A stretch of DNA of 64,000 nucleotides, from NCBI RefSeq assembly GCF_013177695.1, contig NZ_WOEY01000132.1, positions 1-64,000 on the forward strand, read 5' to 3'. The notes beneath the pieces were generated by a model. That model was given only the letters and a program-made list of their open reading frames with translations, had not been told where the DNA came from and searched no databases. The translations under genes were made by a program, and so were the position numbers. Numbering within the stretch: the stretch's first letter is position 1; every line of letters starts with the position of its first letter. The DNA is from Paraburkholderia solitsugae (GTDB lineage: Bacteria; Pseudomonadota; Gammaproteobacteria; Burkholderiales; Burkholderiaceae). Shown piece by piece: positions 55,914 to 64,000 of this stretch.

Positions 55914-56936
55914 ATGACCACGAAGGGCACGATTCTGGTAACGGGCGGTGCAGGATTTATCGGCTCGCACACATGTGTGGAACTGCTGACCGGCGGCTAT
56001 GACGTCGTGGTAATCGACAATCTCGTGAACAGCAACCGCGAATCGCTGCGGCGCGTCGAGAAAATCACCGGCAAGGCCGTGAGCTTCTATGAAGCCGACG
56101 CGCGTGATGAAGCGGCGCTCAATCGTATTTTCGACGCACACCCGATCACCGGCGCGATTCACTTTGCCGCGCTGAAGGCGGTGGGCGAATCGGTCGCCAA
56201 GCCGATCGAGTACTACAGCAATAACGTCGGCAGTTTGCTGACGCTGCTCGGCGTGATGCGCGATCGCAATGTGAAGCAGTTCGTGTTCAGTTCATCGGCG
56301 ACGGTGTATGGCGTGCCGAAAAGCTCGCCGATCGATGAATCGTTTCCGCTGTCGGCCACCAATCCTTATGGGCAGTCGAAGCTGATTGCCGAGCAGGTTC
56401 TGCGTGATCTGGAAGTGGCGGATGCTTCATGGCGGATCGCGACGCTGCGCTATTTCAATCCGGTTGGCGCGCATGAGAGCGGTTTGATTGGGGAGGATCC
56501 GGCGGGGATTCCGAATAACCTGATGCCTTATGTGGCGCAGGTGGCGGTGGGTAAGCTGGAAAAGCTGCGGGTGTTTGGCGGCGATTATGAAACGCCGGAT
56601 GGCACGGGGGTGCGGGACTATATCCACGTTGTTGATCTGGCACGCGGGCATCTGGCGGCGCTGGATGCGCTGGTTAAGCGGGATGCCAGTTTTGTGGTGA
56701 ATCTTGGGACGGGCCAGGGGTATAGCGTTATCGATGTCGTGAAGGCCTTCGAGAAGGCGTCCGGGCGGCCTGTGCCTTATGAGATCGTGGCGCGGCGGCC
56801 GGGTGATGTGGCTTCGTGTTTTGCTGATCCGGCGGCGGCTTTGAACGTGATCGGCTGGCGCGCGGAGTTTGGGATCGAGCGGATGTGTGCGGATCACTGG
56901 CGGTGGCAGGCGGCGAATCCGCACGGTTTCGCCTGA
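55914..56936 (+). CDS. galE: UDP-glucose 4-epimerase
   Basis: An extended short-chain dehydrogenase of 340 residues. The NAD motif is ILVTGGAGFIGSHTCVELL, the catalytic Ser/Tyr/Lys set is in FSSSATVYG and TNPYGQSKLIAEQV, and the C-terminal VNLGTGQGYSVIDVVKAFEK is typical of GalE. It interconverts UDP-glucose and UDP-galactose for the surrounding polysaccharide genes, 12 bp after the GT4 gene. Confidence 0.95.
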   Translation: MTTKGTILVTGGAGFIGSHTCVELLTGGYDVVVIDNLVNSNRESLRRVEKITGKAVSFYEADARDEAALNRIFDAHPITGAIHFAALKAVGESVAKPIEYYSNNVGSLLTLLGVMRDRNVKQFVFSSSATVYGVPKSSPIDESFPLSATNPYGQSKLIAEQVLRDLEVADASWRIATLRYFNPVGAHESGLIGEDPAGIPNNLMPYVAQVAVGKLEKLRVFGGDYETPDGTGVRDYIHVVDLARGHLAALDALVKRDASFVVNLGTGQGYSVIDVVKAFEKASGRPVPYEIVARRPGDVASCFADPAAALNVIGWRAEFGIERMCADHWRWQAANPHGFA

Positions 56937-56986
56937 ATTGACTGCACCTCTCCGGACACAATAAATCTTAGACAGGGAGTGAGACC

Positions 56987-58417
56987 ATGTACATTCATCC
57001 GGTGATTCTTTGCGGAGGAAGCGGTACACGACTGTGGCCAATGTCGCGGGGAGGATACCCGAAGCAGTATCTCAGGTTGACCGGCGAAAACTCGTTGGTT
57101 CAACAAACTGCATTGCGCCTGCGAGGTATCAAGAACGTTGCGGCTCCCATCGTCGTCACGAATAATGACCAGCGCTTTCTGGTCGCCGAACAGTTTCGGC
57201 AGGTAGATATTGCACCGGCATCGATCATCCTGGAGCCTGTCAGCCGTAACACCGCGCCTGCCATTGCAGTTGCCGCGCTGGCAGCGATGCGCGAATCCCC
57301 GGAAGCCCTCCTGCTCGTTCTGCCATCGGATCACGTGATTGCAGGCGAAACGGCATTCGTCGCGGCGGTCGAAGCCGCGGCTCAGATAGCCAAAGACGGC
57401 TATCTGGTCACCTTTGGTATTGCACCAACCGAGCCACACACTGGCTATGGCTACATCCGTGCAGGTGCGCAGCTTGACGCAGACACCCATGCGTTCGCAG
57501 TGGACGCATTCGTCGAAAAACCGGACGAGGCCACGGCGCAGCGTTTCCTTGGTGAAGGCGGCTACTTCTGGAACAGCGGCATGTTCATGCTGCAGGCTTC
57601 GACCTTCATGGAAGAACTGCGTCATTACGAGCCAGAAATCGCCGCGCAGGCAGAACTTGCACTCAATGGGGCGCAGCTCGACAACGACTTCACTCGTCTC
57701 GACGCCAAAGCCTTCGCCTCCTGCCCGAACGTTTCGATCGATCACGCTGTGATGGAGAAAACGAAACGCGCTGCGGTCATTGCCACAACGAACCTCGGTT
57801 GGAACGATATCGGCTCGTGGACTGCGCTTGCCGATATTGCAGAACACGATGTCCAGGGTAATTCGCTTCTCGGTGACGTCCTCACCGAAGCGATGACCAA
57901 CTCATATGTGCGCGCGGAGCATCGCCTGGTGGCCGCCATCGGCCTCGATAACGTCGTTATCGTCGAGACCGCTGACGCCGTACTGGTCGCCCATCGGGAC
58001 CAGGTGCAAGACGTCAGGAAAATTGTTGCCCGGTTAAATGCGACCGGGCGTCACGAGTCGGTCACGCATCGTCGTGTGGCACGCCCCTGGGGCTCGTACG
58101 AAGGCATCGACAGCGGCGACCGCTTCCAGGTCAAACGCATCGTCGTTCGCCCTGGCGCGCAGCTGAGCCTGCAGATGCATCATCACCGTGCCGAGCACTG
58201 GGTGGTCGTAAAGGGCACCGCACTCGTGACGAACGGTGGCAATGAAATCATTCTGACAGAGAACCAATCGACCTATATTCCACTTGGAATCACGCACCGC
58301 CTGAAAAACCCGGGCAAGATCCCGCTCGAGTTAATCGAAGTGCAATCCGGCGCCTATCTTGGCGAAGATGACATTGTGCGATTCGAAGATACCTATGGGC
58401 GGGCGGAAAAGACATAA
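56987..58417 (+). CDS. manC: Bifunctional mannose-1-phosphate guanylyltransferase / mannose-6-phosphate isomerase
   Basis: A 476-residue two-domain enzyme (type II PMI). The N-terminal pyrophosphorylase domain has ILCGGSGTRLWPMSRGGYPK and FVEKPDEATAQRF. The C-terminal cupin isomerase domain, from about residue 350, has LSLQMHHHRAEHWVVVKGTA and IPLGITHRLKNPGKIPLELI. It makes GDP-mannose, complementing manB at 51-52 kb. It is the last recognised gene before the atypical right-end region. Confidence 0.95.
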   Translation: MYIHPVILCGGSGTRLWPMSRGGYPKQYLRLTGENSLVQQTALRLRGIKNVAAPIVVTNNDQRFLVAEQFRQVDIAPASIILEPVSRNTAPAIAVAALAAMRESPEALLLVLPSDHVIAGETAFVAAVEAAAQIAKDGYLVTFGIAPTEPHTGYGYIRAGAQLDADTHAFAVDAFVEKPDEATAQRFLGEGGYFWNSGMFMLQASTFMEELRHYEPEIAAQAELALNGAQLDNDFTRLDAKAFASCPNVSIDHAVMEKTKRAAVIATTNLGWNDIGSWTALADIAEHDVQGNSLLGDVLTEAMTNSYVRAEHRLVAAIGLDNVVIVETADAVLVAHRDQVQDVRKIVARLNATGRHESVTHRRVARPWGSYEGIDSGDRFQVKRIVVRPGAQLSLQMHHHRAEHWVVVKGTALVTNGGNEIILTENQSTYIPLGITHRLKNPGKIPLELIEVQSGAYLGEDDIVRFEDTYGRAEKT

Positions 58418-58983
58418 CGTCCATAAGAATCTGACAACACAACAAGGCGTTGTCACATCAAGGTGTTCGCGTCGCAGTAGTGCGATGGACGGAGCTTTCC
58501 TTAAAGGCCAGACGGATTCTGGGTAAGCTCGGTGAAACGATGCTAGAAGCAAAGCGTTTGCCGAGTTGTTTGCGCTGGATGCTCAATTGAAACCGGAAAT
58601 GCCAGCGAACGGCGCAACTGATGATGGCGCACGAGAATCGATGGCAATAGTACAGTGACGGCGCATTGACTCAGGGTGTTGGTTACCGGCCAGCGTCGTC
58701 ATCTGATCTGCTAACCGTCGCACGGCCCGCAGGAGCGACTGATGACGAGGCGACTCAGCATGACGACGCGACGGATCGCTGATTGAGGCAGGCGCAAAGT
58801 GGCAATGGGTGGGCAACCGGCTGGAAAACGCCTGATTCTGGACGCGTCTTTAGAACCGACGGGTTGTCATCGTCAGGACATGATGCGTTGCTTTTTCCCG
58901 ACACTGGCTCGCGCGCTCTTGCCAGCCGGCGTATCTGTATGATCCAATCAGCTCCAGCGCAGTACCCGTTTTACCCCGCCGAT
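58418..58983. other. 566-bp stretch with no recognised gene
   Basis: Both strands carry only short, unconvincing frames. The base composition is less GC-rich than the polysaccharide genes. I see no terminator of strong quality after manC and no RNA gene. It forms the boundary between the core-like region and the duplicated segment. Confidence 0.4.
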
Positions 58984-59530
58984 CAGGCATGATTCACCGG
59001 TTCCCGCCTGTTGTTCAGGGCCTGAATCGTAATTGGATTTGCGCGATGGACGCTTTTGTCCATCCTTGAGAAATGGACGAATGGTCGTGGTTTATCTGCC
59101 GACCACGGATCATTAACGTAAAAGCTGTGTTGTTACGGCTGAATGACCAGAAAGATTTCAACAGTCTGCTGGCGTGTTTGCGCGCGCGGCCCCTGTCTGC
59201 AATATTTTTCCTAGCCAAAATGGACGTGAAAGACACCGCCATGTGGCTCTTCAATCGTCCAGATGTGAACCTTGGGTAGCAGGCAAGCCGCATGCACATG
59301 CGGCGAGTACGTATTGTTATGGCTGGAGCCATCCTGCCTGACAGCGTATCCATAGGACTCACCAGACCGCCTGCGCCAGCCGCAAGGCTGCACTGCTTGC
59401 TGCGGTCGATAAACTTTTCATTTTAAACTGTTGTATCACGTTGAGTGCAGCCCATAGCTGCGGTCAGGATAGTCATAAGTCGCTGCATGTCACCGCTTTC
59501 GCGGTACCGCAACTGACCGTCCGGCCGCCC
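58984..59530 (+). repeat. 547-bp tandem duplication, copy 1
   Basis: This block starts caggcatgattcaccgg and recurs at a 550-bp offset as copy 2 (59534-60080), with only about 15 substitutions noticed and no length change. It contains a perfect 8-bp hairpin, GCCGCATG-CA-CATGCGGC, at 59287-59304. A frame corresponding to the 96-codon ORF of copy 2 is interrupted by TGA at 59067-59069; it could restart at 59073 as a 68-codon frame. Confidence 0.9.
58989..59279 (+). pseudogene. Copy-1 version of the duplicated small ORF, interrupted
   Basis: Relative to the 96-codon ORF of copy 2, a TGC codon is TGA here (59067-59069). The remaining frame from 59073 reads MDEWSWFICRPRIINVKAVL and ends NRPDVNLG. 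Whether either copy is translated is uncertain. Confidence 0.3.
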
Positions 59531-59533
59531 AGC

Positions 59534-60080
59534 CAGGCATGATTCACCGGTTCCCGCCTGTTGTTCAGGGCCTGAATCGTAATTGGATTTGCGCAATGGA
59601 CACTTTTGTCCATCCTTGCGAAATGGACGAGTGGTCGTGGTTTATCTGCCGATCACAGATCATTAACGTAAAAGCTGTGTTGTTACGGCTGAATGACCAG
59701 AAAGATTTCAACAGTCTGCTGGCGTGTTTGCGCGCGCGGCCTCTGTCTGCAATATTTTTCCTAGCCAAAATGGACGTGAACGACACAGCCATGTGGCTCT
59801 TCAATCGTCCAGATGTGAACCTTGGGTAGCAGGCAAACCGCATGCACATGCGGCGAGTACGTATTGTTATGGCTGGAGCCATCCTGCCTGACAGCGTATC
59901 CATAGGACTCACCAGACCGCCTGCGCCAGCCGCAAGGCTGCACTGTTTGCTGCGGTCGATAAACTTTTCATTTTGAACTGTTGTATCACGTTGAGTGCAG
60001 CCCATAGCTGCGGTCAGGATAGTCATAAGTTGCTGCATGTCACCGTTTTCGCGGTACCGCAACTGACCGTCCGACCGCCC
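59534..60080 (+). repeat. 547-bp tandem duplication, copy 2
   Basis: The second copy directly follows the first, with 3 bp between. The hairpin is retained as CCGCATG-CA-CATGCGG (59838-59853), shortened by a base change at the foot of the stem. The high identity suggests recent duplication or gene conversion. Confidence 0.9.
59539..59829 (+). CDS. Candidate 96-residue protein in the duplicated block
   Basis: The frame reads MIHRFPPVVQGLNRNWICAM and later VKAVLLRLNDQKDFNSLLAC, LRARPLSAIFFLAKMDVNDT, AMWLFNRPDVNLG. The second half looks like an amphipathic, ordinary protein sequence. No good ribosome binding site is seen and no family is recognised. Long minus-strand frames overlap it (for example 59565-60062), so coding strand is not settled. 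Differences between copies in this frame include three silent changes (E, P, T codons). Confidence 0.3.
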   Translation: MIHRFPPVVQGLNRNWICAMDTFVHPCEMDEWSWFICRSQIINVKAVLLRLNDQKDFNSLLACLRARPLSAIFFLAKMDVNDTAMWLFNRPDVNLG

Positions 60081-60695
60081 TGCTTCGAGCCCCGCCTCGC
60101 ACCCAGCGTCTACACGCCACTACTGGCATTTCTCCGAGCCCCCCGTACGCAACCACTCCTGACCCAGGACACGTTGTGTGCGCTCCGTGCAGATGTCCTG
60201 CACGCACCCGCGGCTCCCTTCGACTCCCAGCAAACATTGCACTGAGGATCTCAAACCGGGTTTCGCCGGTTCTCCCAACTTAACTCCAGATTCCCGCGCA
60301 CATCAGCTACCCATCAACAGCAATCGCAACCCCGGACGGCAGTCCGCTTTCCCGCAGCTCGGGGAGCGCCACCTCTGCCATTGGCATCCCAGGCCCCAAT
60401 GCAAATACCTGCGAAGTCCGCACGCAGAGCTGCACCTATTTCCCGCTGGATAAGTGTGCCTACCCAGCTTTGCCCCGGAGTGACTGATGACCACTTGCAT
60501 GCTGCCTCACCCGCTTCACCCGCTTCACCCGCTTCACCCGCTTGACTCGCGTCATCCGCTACAGCCGTTACACCAACGTCCCAGCCACACTGCGCTGCGC
60601 CGTGCACTGCAAGGAATGCTGACTGACGACAGCTGTGCGTTTCCCCGCACAGATACGCATGGGCGCGCCCGTGCAATCTCAAAAGGAGCAGAAAA
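60081..60695. other. Gene-poor leader region upstream of the recombinase gene
   Basis: No intact gene is supported. Two weak signals are seen: a frame ending CTYFPLDKCAYPALPRSD before a TGA near 60484, without a start codon, and a 9-bp tandem repeat at 60508-60543. The recombinase ribosome binding site (aaaaggag) is at the right end. Confidence 0.4.
60508..60543 (+). repeat. Four tandem copies of the 9-bp unit cacccgctt
   Basis: Units at 60508, 60517, 60526 and 60535 are identical. The tract lies about 150 bp upstream of the tyrosine recombinase gene. Direct iterons near a recombinase or partition locus can be protein-binding sites, but slippage alone would also explain them. Confidence 0.75.
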
Positions 60696-61715
60696 ATGAG
60701 CTGGCTTTCAAACTATATGCACGAAATCGGGTGCGGCAAGCGCCGAGCCCAGGGCGCCTTTGCGAGTCACAGGAACACGATGTGCGAATTCACTGCATTC
60801 GCCCGCTTCATGCGAACCCTCGGTATCAAGCCCAGGCGCGTCAAAGACACACCCGAGTTCGCAATCCTCCTCTATATCCAGCACTGCGTCGCGAGGGGCA
60901 TTGCGCCCGGAACAGTGCGCAATACGACCACGGAGATCCGGTGCGCCCTCAGGCGCGCCGGCCGGAATATTGACTATCTGACAAACGCGGCGATGGGCAT
61001 CTCGTCGCGCGACCGTAATGGCCAGAAAAGGGCGTTACTGCCGCCTGAAGTCGATGAGTTCGTCGCTCGCGCCGCGCGATTGAACATGGGGTTCGCATTG
61101 CTGCTCTTGCTGCAGCGCCTGCTGGGCCTCCGCCGACTCGAAGGGCTGCGCAGCGCACCGGATCTTCAACTCTGGCTTGACTGCATCACCGCCGGCGATC
61201 ACACCGTGCCAGTTACCCGCGGCGTAAAGGGCGGCAGGCCCCGAGCGGTCACCATCCTCATGCAACGGCGCGAAGAAACAATCCGGGTACTACGCTCAGC
61301 GGTTCAGTACTGCCACGTCAATGATGGCCAACTGATCACGGGCCGCCGCGACTCGCTAGAGAGTGCCTTGAACAGACTGAAGGCCATGTACACCACGATT
61401 GGCATGAAGGGCGAGACTTCCTCCCACGCAATGCGCTACACGTTTGCACAGGAAAAGGCGCTGGAATACCTCCAAAGCGGCATGGAAGAACACGCAGTAC
61501 TCGTTCATGTGAGCGCTGACCTTGGGCACGGACCATCCCGTCAATCCTTCACGGCTCGCGTGTACTTGCGTGGAATTTTTTCGCATTTCTCAAGAATCAT
61601 GCAGGGAAGCCGGTTTATGGGTTGCGCGCGCTACCTGATCGAAGTCTTTAACGATCTACGGGACCCGAATTCCTCCCGGAAGACGCGCAGAAAATCCGGC
61701 TGGATAAGAAAATGA
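60696..61715 (+). CDS. Divergent tyrosine recombinase (integrase-domain protein)
   Basis: A 339-residue protein of the Integrase_1/Phage_int_SAM_2-like type. The N-terminal SAM-like core-binding part (about residues 10-110) precedes the catalytic domain. Putative catalytic residues are Arg in LLGLRRLEGLR, Lys in TRGVKGGRPRAV, H-x-x-R in SSHAMRYTFAQEKALEY, His in VSADLGHGPSRQSF, and the Tyr nucleophile in FTARVYLRGIFSH. All are present, so it should be active. It starts after a clear aaaaggag RBS. It is the best evidence that the right end is mobile or accessory DNA. Confidence 0.82.
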   Translation: MSWLSNYMHEIGCGKRRAQGAFASHRNTMCEFTAFARFMRTLGIKPRRVKDTPEFAILLYIQHCVARGIAPGTVRNTTTEIRCALRRAGRNIDYLTNAAMGISSRDRNGQKRALLPPEVDEFVARAARLNMGFALLLLLQRLLGLRRLEGLRSAPDLQLWLDCITAGDHTVPVTRGVKGGRPRAVTILMQRREETIRVLRSAVQYCHVNDGQLITGRRDSLESALNRLKAMYTTIGMKGETSSHAMRYTFAQEKALEYLQSGMEEHAVLVHVSADLGHGPSRQSFTARVYLRGIFSHFSRIMQGSRFMGCARYLIEVFNDLRDPNSSRKTRRKSGWIRK

Positions 61716-61929
61716 AATTAGTGAGTGATGGTACACGTATGCGATGCGATATCAATTTCATTCCACATTATCTGGAATCCTATTCAACCTCGGTCAGACA
61801 AAATCTACTGGGAGCACGGCAGTCCATTTTCAGGAAAACGACGCACCCAGTACTACCGTGCATTACCTTTCCCCTGACCTTGCCAACCACGTTCACGCTA
61901 TCCACCTCCAACCCCAGGAGCCTATTCCT

Positions 61930-62379
61930 ATGCATTACCCTGACTTGAAGCAGCAGATCGACCGCATTGCCAACTCCTACTCGCACGACGGCCAGTTCGC
62001 CCGGCTGATGAATCCTGCGTGGGAGATCTTTGAGGCGTTTATCGCAGGCCAGCACGCCGCTGACCTGAAAAGCCTCGACGAAATCCCGACGTCGCTGTTC
62101 GCGCCGTTCGTCGCCCACTGTGAGGCTTTGCAGATGCCGCAATCACAACTCTTCATGGTGCTCGCCGCAGTGCGGATGCTGCTGGTTCTCGCAGGCCGCG
62201 ATCACCGCGATCTCACTGGTCTGGTCGCCCCACGCAAGCGCAAACGTGTGAGAAACGCCGACAGCGGTGCCTATCAGTTTGAATATTTCCCCAAAGACGC
62301 TGGCGCGAGCCCGGAAAACGTTGCGGCGGACACCGGGAGCACGAGGAACAGCGCGAACGATGAGCCTCACTGGCGATGA
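61930..62379 (+). CDS. Hypothetical protein, 149 residues, between recombinase and partition-like gene
   Basis: The frame is MHYPDLKQQIDRIANSYSHD, then FARLMNPAWEIFEAFIAGQH, SLFAPFVAHCEALQMPQSQL, FMVLAAVRMLLVLAGRDHRD and a basic LVAPRKRKRVRNADSG. ATG 61930 follows aggag by about 11 nt; an in-frame ATG at 61744 would add 62 poorly supported residues. The helical middle and basic patch could suit a DNA-binding or adaptor role, but no family is recognised. It is on the same strand as its neighbours. Confidence 0.6.
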   Translation: MHYPDLKQQIDRIANSYSHDGQFARLMNPAWEIFEAFIAGQHAADLKSLDEIPTSLFAPFVAHCEALQMPQSQLFMVLAAVRMLLVLAGRDHRDLTGLVAPRKRKRVRNADSGAYQFEYFPKDAGASPENVAADTGSTRNSANDEPHWR

Positions 62380-62597
62380 AAAGCGATGACTACGACTCCC
62401 CAGGCATCAGGACCCGCCATGAAAAGTGACTCCGGCAATTCCAGCGCCCGGGGGCCGCCAGGCGCGATGGCTATCGACAGCGCGGCATGAAAACGACGTC
62501 GCGGCGAGAACATTGACCATCGCGGCGCTCCCAGCCAGAAGAGGCGGGAGCCGGCGTTAGGTCTGTTGCCAACAATCCAACTTCCACACTGCCACAG

Positions 62598-63479
62598 ATG
62601 AAACCACAATACATTCTTCTCACCGCACCGAGCACTACCGATAACCTTGAAACGACCTGCTCGCTGGCGCAGGCACATTTCCCCGGGCAGGTAGTCACCG
62701 TCAGCAATCAGCGTGGCAGCAATGCAAATGCTGAACCCGACACACACCGCTTCACACCTGCTCGCTTCGAGGAAAGCTACAGGAAGCTTAGCTGCACATC
62801 CGGCCGCGCTATCCTCTGCATTGCCCCCTCCGGCTTCGATGCACTGTGCGAATTTGCACGCGAAACGCCCGGAACGCTCGGCGACCTTCACAGCGTCATC
62901 ATCACACTCACCCCTCGGGAGGAGTCCCAGCGTGGCGCGATCACTCAGATCGCGAAGCTGACCGAGGCGGGCATGATGCCTGGGCAACTGCGCATTCTGC
63001 GCACCGGTGTCCCGGCCATGAAGTTGGTGAAGTCGGGTCAGGAAAGCACGCGGTGGTTCGAAACCCTCGACACCTACCTCGTCCAGAACCCACAATTCAT
63101 CAACTGCAATCCGAATGCAGTCATTCAGGAATCCACTGTACTTACGGCACTGGAGCGGGCCCACATTGCGTGTGGCGATGCCATGCGCGAGTCTGTCAAC
63201 TATGAGACGTTACTGGCTGAGGCTCACAGCCGGGGCGCGGACGAGGGTGAGCTAGCCGGACTGGTTGATCGGATGGTTCTCCAGCGGCGATTCCAGGCAC
63301 TGAAGCCCGCGCTCACGCAGGCGCTCGGCATGGTGCTGCCGCAGGCCATCCCGTCTGTGGCCTCCCACGAGCAAGCTGGCGAAGAACGGGCTGCCAAACC
63401 AGCCGCCAGCGAAGTCGCGCCGGAGTCGACATCGGCGGGTCACATCGCCGACGAACCACTGGGTTTCAAGCCGGTGTAG
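62598..63479 (+). CDS. Hypothetical protein, 293 residues; possible StbB/ParA-like fold without Walker A
   Basis: The sequence starts MKPQYILLTAPSTTDNLETT, where a ParA-like ATPase would have its deviant Walker A, but the GKT lysine is missing. Later stretches resemble the strand-helix order of StbB-type plasmid partition proteins: RAILCIAPSGFDALCEF, DLHSVIITLTPREESQRGAI, TQIAKLTEAGMMPGQLRILR. The C-terminal 60 residues are Ala/Glu/Ser rich and probably disordered. This relation is my inference from pattern only. It follows the 149-residue gene by about 220 bp. Confidence 0.6.
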   Translation: MKPQYILLTAPSTTDNLETTCSLAQAHFPGQVVTVSNQRGSNANAEPDTHRFTPARFEESYRKLSCTSGRAILCIAPSGFDALCEFARETPGTLGDLHSVIITLTPREESQRGAITQIAKLTEAGMMPGQLRILRTGVPAMKLVKSGQESTRWFETLDTYLVQNPQFINCNPNAVIQESTVLTALERAHIACGDAMRESVNYETLLAEAHSRGADEGELAGLVDRMVLQRRFQALKPALTQALGMVLPQAIPSVASHEQAGEERAAKPAASEVAPESTSAGHIADEPLGFKPV

Positions 63480-63574
63480 TTCCGCTCACTTACCGGCGCG
63501 AAACATGTGAAGTAAGCGCGTATGCCCTCGCGGATGAAGCAAATCCGGATCGCACGATTTTTCCACGTTCTGGA

Positions 63575-63718
63575 TTATGGGTGACGCCATTCCAGCCATA
63601 CCTGCTGATCCACGCGATTGCCCGCGAAACGTTGTTCGTCCACCGTGATCGTCTTTGAGAGCTCGCGGTGGACGCCGACGATCATGATGGCAATGCGAGC
63701 AGCCATGCTGCTTTGCAT
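63575..63718 (-). CDS. Possible 47-residue small protein
   Basis: On the minus strand a frame begins MQSSMAARIAIMIVGVHREL and ends VWLEWRHP, with aaagggg about 5 nt before the ATG at 63718. The first 20 residues are mildly hydrophobic. The good Shine-Dalgarno match is the main support. No homologue is recognised. Confidence 0.35.
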   Translation of the reverse strand: MQSSMAARIAIMIVGVHRELSKTITVDEQRFAGNRVDQQVWLEWRHP

Positions 63719-64000
63719 GAACGCCCCTTTATGCGCAAGTTTTCAAGTACTTTGACTTAAACAAGATAGGCTGCAGTTTTATATGCGGCCTTATTGCAGC
63801 CTGATACGCTGCGGGCCCCGATGAAATCCGCTGACTCGCTTCCTCAGTTGACGCACGAGCTCGAGGCTCTTTGCAGCATGCAGGTTTAGCAAGTCACGGT
63901 CCGACCTGTCTTGTCATCGCACTTGTTGCCAGCGCAACCTTTTGACGCTCCTATAAACGTTGGTGCTCGACGCCAGCCAAGCTATCACGCAGCTCTCACG
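63719..64000. other. AT-richer right-edge stretch with an inverted repeat
   Basis: GGCTGCA (63769-63775) and TGCAGCC (63795-63801) form a 7-bp inverted repeat around an AT-rich spacer (gttttatatgcggccttat). This may be a promoter or operator for the small minus-strand ORF. No gene is supported. Confidence 0.4.

Noticed and set aside
59565..60062. 165-codon minus-strand frame in the duplicated block
   Set aside because: No RBS or domain; the equivalent frame in copy 1 is not kept at the same length. It stays possible but weaker than the plus-strand frame.
60487..60699. 70-codon frame with HPLHPLHPL repeats
   Set aside because: The apparent repeats come from the 9-bp DNA tandem repeat, and the frame runs into the recombinase RBS without its own signals.
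61712..61948. 78-codon frame overlapping the recombinase stop by ATGA
   Set aside because: The overlap is suggestive, but the sequence is low in structure and overlaps the better-supported 149-residue gene in another frame.

Overview
This window reads as chromosomal DNA of a Burkholderia-lineage betaproteobacterium, most likely Paraburkholderia. The evidence is high-GC codon use, the cys operon order cysI-DUF934-cysH-cysD-cysN-cobA, tandem DUF2844/DUF3443 lipoprotein genes, the Kdo-hydroxylase/WaaA/WaaC block and the urt-ure nitrogen block. Species assignment would need a database search. No rRNA, tRNA or CRISPR array was seen.

Left part (1-26.7 kb). The left edge holds a fragment resembling a transposase N-terminus. 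Next is a small cassette (DUF6429 gene plus a 38-codon ORF) bracketed by 141-bp inverted repeats. A complete assimilatory sulfate operon follows (minus strand, 7.6 to 1.4 kb): APS formation (CysD/CysN), APS reduction (CysH), sulfite reduction (CysI) and siroheme supply (CobA). A CysB-type regulator is divergent, with an orphan substrate-binding protein behind it. Then come an RND efflux adaptor/pump pair, an AbiE-type toxin-antitoxin locus whose toxin gene is broken, two unknown genes (one a J-domain protein), and a LacI-controlled sugar ABC transporter operon with two sugar-metabolism enzymes. A methyltransferase and a rhodanese end this part.

Middle part (26.7-47.3 kb). A TolC-family gene is disrupted by a deletion carrying an IS-end remnant. 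Two tandem DUF2844-DUF3443 modules follow; the DUF3443 proteins carry paired DTG/DSG motifs reminiscent of pepsin-like aspartic proteases. An omega-aminotransferase is divergent from a urea-uptake (urtABCDE) and urease (ureD, an amino-acid-type binding protein, ureABCEFG) block that appears to be sigma-54 controlled. A Fic-family gene with an altered active-site motif lies at the end.

Right part (47.4-64 kb). LPS inner-core genes (waaA, Kdo hydroxylase, waaC) and a phosphomannomutase gene run on the minus strand. A polysaccharide block (flippase, two glycosyltransferases, galE, manC) runs on the plus strand. From 58.4 kb the sequence changes character: a 2.3-kb stretch without recognised genes contains a 547-bp tandem duplication. 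It is followed by a divergent tyrosine recombinase and two unrecognised genes, one resembling an StbB/ParA-like partition protein without a clear Walker A motif. This right end is the best candidate for an undescribed mobile or accessory system.
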